A stretch of 10,320 nucleotides of DNA from assembly GCA_958414825.1 (NCBI GenBank), contig CATYXQ010000060.1, positions 1-10,320 on the forward strand, given 5' to 3'. The stretch is from an uncultured Eubacteriales bacterium (GTDB taxonomy: Bacteria; Bacillota; Clostridia; Oscillospirales; CAG-272). The position numbers were made by a program, and so were the translations under genes. Under the pieces are notes generated by a model. The model was given only the letters and a program-made list of their open reading frames with translations, was not told the DNA's origin and did not search any database. Positions 5,698 through 10,320 of the stretch are shown here, piece by piece; the first letter of the stretch is position 1; the number at the start of each line of letters is the position of its first letter.

Positions 5698-6756
5698 TTA
5701 AACTCTTTCAGCAAAATACTTAATGGTTCTGACCATCTGGCTGGTATAAGAATTCTCGTTATCGTACCACGAAACAACTTGAACTTGATAGGTATCGTCG
5801 TCGATCTTGGCAACCATAGTCTGTGTGGAATCAAACAACGAACCGTAGCGGGAACCGATTACATCGGAAGAAACGATCTCATCTGTATTATAGCCGAACG
5901 ACTCAGACGAAGCAGCTTTCATCGCGGCATTCACACTGTCAACCGTGATATTCTTTCCTTTCACAACCGCAACCAGAATCGTGGTCGAACCGGTGCAAAC
6001 AGGAACACGCTGAGCGGAACCGATCAGTTTGCCGTTGAGTTCCGGAATTACAAGACCGATTGCCTTTGCAGCGCCGGTAGAGTTCGGAACAATATTCTGC
6101 GCGCCCGCGCGTGCACGGCGAAGGTCGCCCTTTCTGTGCGGGCCGTCCAAAATCATCTGGTCGCCGGTATATGCATGTACGGTCGTCATGATACCGCTCT
6201 GAATCGGCGCATAATCGTTGAGCGCTTTTGCCATCGGAGCTAAGCAGTTCGTCGTGCAGGAAGCAGCGGAAATAATCTTATCCTCTGCCGTCAGCGTGTT
6301 TTCATTTACGCTGTAAACAATCGTGGGAAGATCCTTTCCGGCAGGCGCTGAAATCACAACTTTCTTCGCGCCGGCGTCAATGTGCGCCTGCGCTTTATCT
6401 TTGGAGCAGTAGAAGCCCGTGCACTCCAGTACAACGTCTACATCCAGCTTGCCCCAGGGAAGCTCAGCCGCTTTCGGCATTGCATAAATTGTGATCTCCT
6501 TGCCGTCCACCGTGATAGAACCGGGCGTAACCACGGTCTTTCCATCCTCGGCAAGAACAGGCTCCTTGCTGGTTACTGTGTGACCGGCCGCAACATAGCT
6601 GCCCTGCGCAGTGTCATATTTCAAAAGATGCGCCAGCATTTTCGGGCTGGTTAAGTCGTTGATTGCGACGATCTCGTACCCCTCTGCGCCGAACATCTGT
6701 CTGAACGCAAGGCGACCGATACGTCCAAAGCCGTTAATTGCAACTCTAACTGCCAT
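5698..6756 (-). CDS. gapA: Type I glyceraldehyde-3-phosphate dehydrogenase
   Basis: Catalyses the NAD-linked, phosphate-dependent oxidation of glyceraldehyde 3-phosphate to 1,3-bisphosphoglycerate in cytoplasmic glycolysis. The product has 352 residues. The N-terminal Rossmann motif INGFGRIGR (about 7-15) is intact, and Asp34 in AINDLT suggests preference for NAD. The catalytic Cys167 lies in SAASCTTNC and the base His194 in HAYTGDQ. The C-terminal WYDNENSYTSQMV completes the family signature. Length is slightly above the usual 330-340, with extra residues around 52-90. The ATG at 6756 is chosen because GGAGG stands eight bases upstream; the longer frame begins with a TTG lacking a ribosome site. 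The gene is a single transcription unit with its own promoter and terminator, not in the common cluster with pgk and tpi. Confidence 0.97.
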   Translation of the reverse strand: MAVRVAINGFGRIGRLAFRQMFGAEGYEIVAINDLTSPKMLAHLLKYDTAQGSYVAAGHTVTSKEPVLAEDGKTVVTPGSITVDGKEITIYAMPKAAELPWGKLDVDVVLECTGFYCSKDKAQAHIDAGAKKVVISAPAGKDLPTIVYSVNENTLTAEDKIISAASCTTNCLAPMAKALNDYAPIQSGIMTTVHAYTGDQMILDGPHRKGDLRRARAGAQNIVPNSTGAAKAIGLVIPELNGKLIGSAQRVPVCTGSTTILVAVVKGKNITVDSVNAAMKAASSESFGYNTDEIVSSDVIGSRYGSLFDSTQTMVAKIDDDTYQVQVVSWYDNENSYTSQMVRTIKYFAERV

Positions 6757-6817
6757 TTCAAAGTCCTCCAAAATATAAATAAATTTTTGTCTTGCATGAA
6801 TCAATCAGGAGATAAGC

Positions 6818-6827
6818 ATAGTACTAT
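6818..6827. promoter_or_regulatory. Palindrome at the predicted gapA transcription start
   Basis: ATAGTACTAT is a perfect 10-base palindrome within about 3-12 bases downstream of the start site expected from the -10 at 6837-6842. The position suits a repressor operator, but no regulator can be named and a 10-base AT-rich palindrome can occur by chance. Confidence 0.3.
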
Positions 6828-6836
6828 CCGCATTTT

Positions 6837-6864
6837 ATTTTACCACAAATTTGAAATTATACAA
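6837..6864 (-). promoter_or_regulatory. gapA promoter
   Basis: On the minus strand TTGTAT (6864-6859), a 16-base spacer and TGGTAAAAT (-10 TAAAAT at 6842-6837 with the TG extension) lie about 80 bases before the gapA ATG. A second possible -10, TATAAT, lies at 6862-6857 with a TTGATA 20 bases upstream, so two overlapping starts are possible. Confidence 0.55.
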
Positions 6865-6951
6865 GTGTCTTGATGAAAATTTATCAATTTTGTGAAAAGC
6901 TTTTTCCGCATAGTGCATATCCAGACTTTTTTTATACAATTTGTGCATGAA

Positions 6952-7722
6952 TTATGACCGGCGCTGCCGCCCGTAAGCTGCTTTTTCCCGGTATGTTCCC
7001 AAAATAAATTTCGGCAGCTTCATCATGCGGCCAATCCGCCGCGGCTCCTTTATAAGCCGATACAGCCACTCAAGCGACAAACGGATAAAAATTTTCGGCG
7101 CGCGCTTTACAGCGCCTGCATAAACGTCCAGACTTCCGCCCAGCGCCATGCACATCCGAACCGTTTCAAGACGCGCACGGTTATCCCGAATCCACTCCTC
7201 CTGAGCGGGTACGCCGAGACATACAAAAAGCAGCTTCGCGCCGCTTTGGTTGATTTTTTCCACAACCGCATCATTTTCCGCGCCTGACTTCTGAAAATAG
7301 CCGTCGTTCGTTCCGCTGATGCAAAGTCCCGGATATTTTTCACACATCCTGCGCGCCGCCTCTTCCGCTACGCCGGGTTTTGAACCGAGAAAAAACACGC
7401 CGTCTCCGCTTTTTGCGCAATACTCCAGCATTTTTTCGCCAAGCTCAACCCCTGCCGCTTTGCCCTTGAGCGGCGTACCGAGAATTTTAGCGGCCTTTAC
7501 CACGCCGGCGCCGTCCGGCACGACCATATCAGCGCTGTTATACAATTCATAATAAGCCGGCTGCTCTATGCACATCTGCACGATTTCCGCATTCGGCGTA
7601 AAAACGGCGCGAATCGAATCGCCGCCAAGCATTTCCCGTCCGATTTCGGCGGCCTCGCCGAGCGTGACGTTCAGAAAATCCACACCGCGCACATTGATTT
7701 TTTCATACTGTTCAGTTTTCAT
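6952..7722 (-). CDS. WecG/TagA/CpsF family glycosyltransferase
   Basis: A GT26-family enzyme that transfers an N-acetylhexosamine (N-acetylmannosamine in TagA/TarA and WecG) onto an undecaprenyl-diphosphate-linked sugar in wall teichoic acid or surface polysaccharide synthesis. The 256 residues show TPNAEI (42-47), the catalytic-Asp motif VPDG (Asp70), GVELGEKM (91-98), FLGSKPGV (111-118), LGVPAQEEWI (169-178), GGSLDVYAG (195-203) and the C-terminal membrane-associating EWLYRLIKEPRR (218-229). Length is typical. The ATG at 7722 has AGGGGG eight bases upstream and overlaps the end of the preceding small gene, so translation is probably coupled. No other teichoic-acid genes are visible here, so the exact acceptor and product stay open. 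Confidence 0.93.
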   Translation of the reverse strand: MKTEQYEKINVRGVDFLNVTLGEAAEIGREMLGGDSIRAVFTPNAEIVQMCIEQPAYYELYNSADMVVPDGAGVVKAAKILGTPLKGKAAGVELGEKMLEYCAKSGDGVFFLGSKPGVAEEAARRMCEKYPGLCISGTNDGYFQKSGAENDAVVEKINQSGAKLLFVCLGVPAQEEWIRDNRARLETVRMCMALGGSLDVYAGAVKRAPKIFIRLSLEWLYRLIKEPRRIGRMMKLPKFILGTYREKAAYGRQRRS

Positions 7723-7960
7723 TCAATCTTCCCCCTGCTCTTTTATCCGTGCTAAAGCGCACAGATAGCCCCTGCCGCTTCATGGAACGCGCAAGCGCAA
7801 TCTGACTACGCGCGTACCAAATTATATTCAGGATACCCAATCCGAAAATACCTGTCTCTCCCATATAATCCGTCAAAAAGCGAACAGCGTTTCCCGGCGT
7901 CGCCGCAAGCGCGCCGACCTGGATCAAAGCATCCGCATCCTTTTCTTTTTTCTCCTGCAT
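7712..7960 (-). CDS. Small protein of unknown function with one hydrophobic segment, coupled to the glycosyltransferase
   Basis: I do not recognise this 82-residue protein. It opens with a charged MQEKKEKDAD, followed by an Ala-rich stretch (DALIQVGALAATPG), then a mostly hydrophobic segment at about 37-58 (TGIFGLGILNIIWYARSQIALA) that could be a single membrane helix or an amphipathic membrane-binding one. The C-terminal tail is basic (SMKRQGLSVRFSTDKRAGGR). The ATG at 7960 is chosen because AGGAGG lies six bases upstream; a longer frame starts at a TTG in the untranslated leader. The stop (7714-7712) overlaps the glycosyltransferase start by 11 bases, so both are surely one operon. A role as membrane partner of that enzyme is a guess from position only. 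Confidence 0.7.
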   Translation of the reverse strand: MQEKKEKDADALIQVGALAATPGNAVRFLTDYMGETGIFGLGILNIIWYARSQIALARSMKRQGLSVRFSTDKRAGGRLNEN

Positions 7961-8007
7961 CAATTGCCTCCTAAAAGTCTGCAACGCGGCGAAAAACAGT
8001 CTACTTT

Positions 8008-8036
8008 ACTTTATCATAAGCATACGCCGCCGTCAA
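8008..8036 (-). promoter_or_regulatory. Promoter of the small protein - glycosyltransferase operon
   Basis: The minus strand has TTGACG (8036-8031), a 17-base spacer and TGATAAAGT (-10 TAAAGT at 8013-8008 with the TG extension), about 50 bases before the ATG at 7960. Confidence 0.7.
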
Positions 8037-8096
8037 GAGCAACCGCACTTCATCAATACAAACCCTGAAAAAATCACGCTCTTTTGTGTCGGCAGA

Positions 8097-8125
8097 TTGA
8101 CGGCTAAAAACAAATATGGTATACT
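8097..8125 (+). promoter_or_regulatory. Promoter of the phosphofructokinase gene
   Basis: TTGACG (8097-8102), a 17-base spacer and TATACT (8120-8125) with a TGG extension lie 35 bases before the ATG at 8160. This is a strong housekeeping-type promoter, back to back with the leftward promoter at 8008-8036. Confidence 0.85.
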
Positions 8126-8159
8126 ATTCCTGTTAATAAAATAGAATGGAGATTTCACA

Positions 8160-9395
8160 ATGGAGAAACTCTACGGCAACGCCGTGGTGGGACAGTCCGG
8201 GGGACCGACTGCCGCCATCAATGCCACGCTGTCCGGTGTAATCCGAGGCGCGCTCGCCGCCTCGGAAAAGGGCATGATCGGCAAAATTTACGGTATGCGC
8301 AACGGCGTCGAGGGGCTGTGCGAAGAACGGCTGGTCGATCTCGGAAAGATTTTCAGCAGCGAGCAGCGCTTCACCGACCTTGAGGCAACCCCTGCGGCAG
8401 CGCTTGGTTCCTGCCGCAAACGGCTTCCGGATCCGCTTGAAAATCCGCTTCCGTTTGAATACATACTGGAGATATTCAAGAAATATGACATTCGTTTTTT
8501 CTTCTATATCGGCGGAAACGATTCGATGGACACTGTGCAGAAGCTCTCGCAGTATACCGAAAGCGTCGGCTATGAAATGCGCGTGATCGGCATACCGAAA
8601 ACCATCGACAACGATCTGTTCGGCACAGATCACACGCCCGGATTTGGTTCGGCGGCTAAGTACATAGCCACCTCGGTCAAGGAAATCCTCTGCGACTGCG
8701 CCGTCTACACGACAAAAGCCGTCACCATCACCGAAATCATGGGACGGGACGCCGGATGGCTGACCGCCGCCGCCGCACTGCCCCGCCTGTCCGGCGGATG
8801 CTGCCCGGATTTCATCTATTTGCCCGAACGCGAATTTGATATGGACAGTTTTTTTTCAGACGTGCGCACGGCGCTCAAAGCGCATCCAAACGTGGTCATC
8901 GCCGTCTCCGAGGGCATTAAATTTTCCAACGGAACCTATGTATGCGAGAGTCTGCCCGGACGCAAATCGGACGCATTCGGCCATACGCAGCTTTCCGGTA
9001 CCGGTACCTGTCTTGCCATTGCGCTGCGTGAGGAAATCGGCTGCAAAACGCGCGCGGTCGAATTTAATACCTCGCAGCGCTGCGCCTCGCATATTGCCTC
9101 CCGCACAGACATACGGGAATCGGTACAAATCGGCCGGCGCGCGGTTGAATTTGCCCTGCGCGGCGTCAGCGGCCATATGATGAATTTTGTCCGAAGCAAG
9201 GTCGGGTATAAAATCGCCATCGACAGCGTGGACGTCCGCGAAGTGGCCAATAAAGTGCGGCGCGTGCCGGATGCGTTCATTACCCCTTCCGGCAACAACG
9301 TGACCGATAAATGTCTGGACTACCTGCGTCCGCTGATTGAGGGTGAAGTTCGCTATCGCCGGGAAGCGGGACTGCCTGTGCATTTTAAAATCTGA
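8160..9395 (+). CDS. pfp: 6-phosphofructokinase, pyrophosphate-type
   Basis: Phosphorylates fructose 6-phosphate to fructose 1,6-bisphosphate in the cytoplasm, probably with pyrophosphate as donor, which makes the step reversible and saves ATP. The protein has 411 residues. GQSGGPTAAIN (11-21) is the phosphate-binding loop. GGNDSMDT (118-125) replaces the GGDGS of ATP-dependent enzymes, and PKTIDND (146-152) carries the Lys typical of the PPi-dependent group. MGRDAGWLTAA (194-204) binds fructose 6-phosphate, followed by SEGIKF (250-255). The length suits the 400-residue PPi/ATP mixed clade rather than the 320-residue bacterial PfkA. The donor call follows known motif rules and could be wrong in detail, since some members of this clade use ATP. 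The ATG has GGAG eight bases upstream. The gene is monocistronic, between its own promoter and terminator. Confidence 0.95.
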   Translation: MEKLYGNAVVGQSGGPTAAINATLSGVIRGALAASEKGMIGKIYGMRNGVEGLCEERLVDLGKIFSSEQRFTDLEATPAAALGSCRKRLPDPLENPLPFEYILEIFKKYDIRFFFYIGGNDSMDTVQKLSQYTESVGYEMRVIGIPKTIDNDLFGTDHTPGFGSAAKYIATSVKEILCDCAVYTTKAVTITEIMGRDAGWLTAAAALPRLSGGCCPDFIYLPEREFDMDSFFSDVRTALKAHPNVVIAVSEGIKFSNGTYVCESLPGRKSDAFGHTQLSGTGTCLAIALREEIGCKTRAVEFNTSQRCASHIASRTDIRESVQIGRRAVEFALRGVSGHMMNFVRSKVGYKIAIDSVDVREVANKVRRVPDAFITPSGNNVTDKCLDYLRPLIEGEVRYRREAGLPVHFKI

Positions 9396-9408
9396 AAAGC
9401 GCACTTTA

Positions 9409-9446
9409 AAAGCGGTCTGGAAGTATCCAGACCGCTTTACTTTTAA
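9409..9446 (+). terminator. Intrinsic terminator after the phosphofructokinase gene
   Basis: AAAGCGGTCTGGA (9409-9421) pairs perfectly with TCCAGACCGCTTT (9426-9438) across a 4-base loop, a 13-base stem followed by TACTTTTAAC. It starts 13 bases past the stop codon. The minus-strand exit is TTTAAAGTGC, so weak termination of the convergent lipoprotein gene is also possible. Confidence 0.82.
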
Positions 9447-9448
9447 CT

Positions 9449-9841
9449 TTATTCTCCTTCACTCAGCAAAAACCGCGCATATGCGCCGGATTCATACTGA
9501 ACAAATACTCTGTCCCGGTCATGCTCGCTTGCGTAAACTTTAGAACCGGGCTCGATCCGCGAAGATTCCAGTTCTTCATCCGGGAAATCATAAATATCCT
9601 CTTTGACAATTTCTCCGTAATAAGTAAATCCCTCCGGAAGTTCATTCCATTCCCCACCCAGATTATCGTCAAACAAATAGAGCCGACCGTTTGCAAAGAG
9701 ATATTGCCGCTGCATGGTCCCGCTCGGATAACCGGTTGCTCCCGGTGTTTCTTCATTTCGGCCGCTTGCAGAACATCCTGCACACCCCGCCGCGAATAAG
9801 ACGCAAAAACATATCAGACATAAAAATTTTAAAAACTTCAT
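9449..9841 (-). CDS. Small secreted lipoprotein of unknown function
   Basis: A 130-residue protein with a lipoprotein signal: Lys-containing start (MKFLKF), a Cys- and Leu-rich hydrophobic core, then FAAGCAGC, where Cys20 is the likely lipidated residue (Cys23 is an alternative). A short Ser/Gly/Glu linker (SASGRNEETPGATG) leads to a compact acidic domain from about residue 42, rich in Tyr and Phe (QRQYLFANGRLYLFDD, LPEGFTYYGEI, then GSKVYASEHDRDRVFVQYESGAYARF). It looks like a small beta domain of the kind common in clostridial lipoproteins, with no enzyme motif that I can name. The start is the ATG at 9841, with AAGGG seven bases upstream; the in-frame TTG at 9847 is too close to that motif. 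It converges with the phosphofructokinase gene and stands alone. Confidence 0.85.
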   Translation of the reverse strand: MKFLKFLCLICFCVLFAAGCAGCSASGRNEETPGATGYPSGTMQRQYLFANGRLYLFDDNLGGEWNELPEGFTYYGEIVKEDIYDFPDEELESSRIEPGSKVYASEHDRDRVFVQYESGAYARFLLSEGE

Positions 9842-9868
9842 CTGCAATCCCTTCTAAAATCCCCTATT

Positions 9869-9896
9869 ATCTTACATGATAAGAACAATACTACAA
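9869..9896 (-). promoter_or_regulatory. Candidate promoter of the lipoprotein gene
   Basis: The minus strand has TTGTAG (9896-9891), a 16-base spacer and TAAGAT (9874-9869), about 28 bases before the ATG. It lies beyond the accA terminator, as needed for an independent unit. The match is moderate and the region AT-rich. Confidence 0.4.
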
Positions 9897-9916
9897 TAAT
9901 ATTCTATCATAATTTT

Positions 9917-9950
9917 TGAAAAAAAAAGCGAGGTTTTCTGTCCCCGCTCT
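9917..9950 (-). terminator. Intrinsic terminator of accA
   Basis: On the minus strand AGCGGGG (9948-9942) pairs with CCTCGCT (9933-9927), seven pairs including one G-T wobble, with an 8-base loop, followed directly by nine T residues (9927-9919). The wobble would be an A-C mismatch on the other strand, so it works leftward only. It marks the end of the operon entering from the right. Confidence 0.82.
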
Positions 9951-9966
9951 TTTTCGATTCCAAACT

Positions 9967-10320
9967 TCAAACTTCATTATAAATCCCGATCCGGCGAAAA
10001 CGCGCGTACCGCGCCGCAAGCATCTTGTTTCTGGAAAGCCGTCCAAGCGTTTTCAGTTCGGTACTGAGTATTTTTTTCATCCTTGCGCACATTTCGGGAA
10101 AATCCTCGAAATTCTCAGAAATAATATCCTCCGCCACGCCAAACTGCACCATATCCTCTGCGGTGATATGCAGGCATTCGGCCGCATCTGCGGCGCGTCC
10201 CGCATCTTTCCAGAGAATGCTCGCGCACCCCTCTGGAGAAATGACCGAATACACCGCGTTCTCAAGCATATAAACCCGGTCGGCCGCCGCAAGCGCAAGC
10301 GCGCCGCCGCTGCCGCCCTC
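9967..10320 (-). CDS. accA: Acetyl-CoA carboxylase carboxyltransferase subunit alpha, C-terminal part
   Basis: This is the alpha subunit of the carboxyltransferase that, with AccD, moves the carboxyl group from biotin on AccB to acetyl-CoA to form malonyl-CoA, the first committed step of fatty acid synthesis. The right edge cuts the gene; 117 residues remain of about 320. The frame opens with EGGSGGALALAAADRVYMLE, the GGSGGALA oxyanion-type loop of the alpha subunit, followed by NAVYSVISPEGCASILWKDA, the most recognisable AccA motif, then ITAEDMVQFGVAEDII. The tail (about the last 40 residues) is basic. accA is usually the last gene of a fab/acc operon, which agrees with the terminator just after its TGA. 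The 5' part and its neighbours are outside the window. Confidence 0.96.
   Translation of the reverse strand, partial: EGGSGGALALAAADRVYMLENAVYSVISPEGCASILWKDAGRAADAAECLHITAEDMVQFGVAEDIISENFEDFPEMCARMKKILSTELKTLGRLSRNKMLAARYARFRRIGIYNEV

Noticed and set aside
5560..6243. A 227-codon rightward open frame running from the hairpin cluster into gapA
   Set aside because: Most of it is antisense to the well-supported gapA sequence. The rest comes from GC-rich hairpin sequence, and no ribosome site precedes it.
8856..9404. A leftward 182-codon frame antisense to the phosphofructokinase gene
   Set aside because: It is a shadow of a GC-rich coding region with no ribosome site or recognisable product.

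Overview
The window looks like a chromosomal segment of an anaerobic low-to-mid GC Bacillota, most likely a clostridial lineage of the Oscillospiraceae/Ruminococcaceae type. This is inference. The support is strong GGAGG-type ribosome binding sites, sigma-A-like promoters, a tRNA gene with encoded CCA, a DUF6514-like small protein, a PPi-type phosphofructokinase, and an acetyl-CoA carboxylase alpha subunit of bacterial type. Most of the window is ordinary housekeeping and signalling content. I see no phage, transposase, CRISPR array or obvious defence locus.

Left part (1-3715): a 5'-truncated MerR-family regulator with a GyrI-like effector domain runs rightward and converges on a leftward signalling operon. 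That operon reads, in transcription order, a hybrid sensor histidine kinase (membrane sensor, HisKA, HATPase, receiver), a broken lipoprotein gene, and a stand-alone Hpt phosphotransfer protein. Kinase, receiver and Hpt give the three carriers of a phosphorelay, but no output regulator is encoded next to them.

Middle (3716-5700): a leftward DUF6514-like small protein and a rightward LytTR response regulator diverge from an AT-rich intergenic region. The response regulator appears to carry a one-base frameshift right after its start, which cuts off the first strand of the receiver domain. Then come a 341-base intergenic stretch with hairpins, a leftward tRNA-Ser(GCT) with a near-perfect promoter and its own terminator, and a 364-base intergenic stretch. 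The latter holds a run of strong hairpins between two imperfect copies of a 28-base sequence.

Right part (5698-10320): leftward gapA (glyceraldehyde-3-phosphate dehydrogenase); a leftward pair of a small unknown protein and a WecG/TagA/CpsF glycosyltransferase; a rightward PPi-type 6-phosphofructokinase with a textbook promoter and terminator; a leftward small lipoprotein; and the 3' end of accA running off the right edge. gapA and the phosphofructokinase are both glycolytic but lie in separate transcription units. The points most worth a second look are the two broken signalling-related genes (lipoprotein and LytTR regulator) and the hairpin cluster downstream of gapA.
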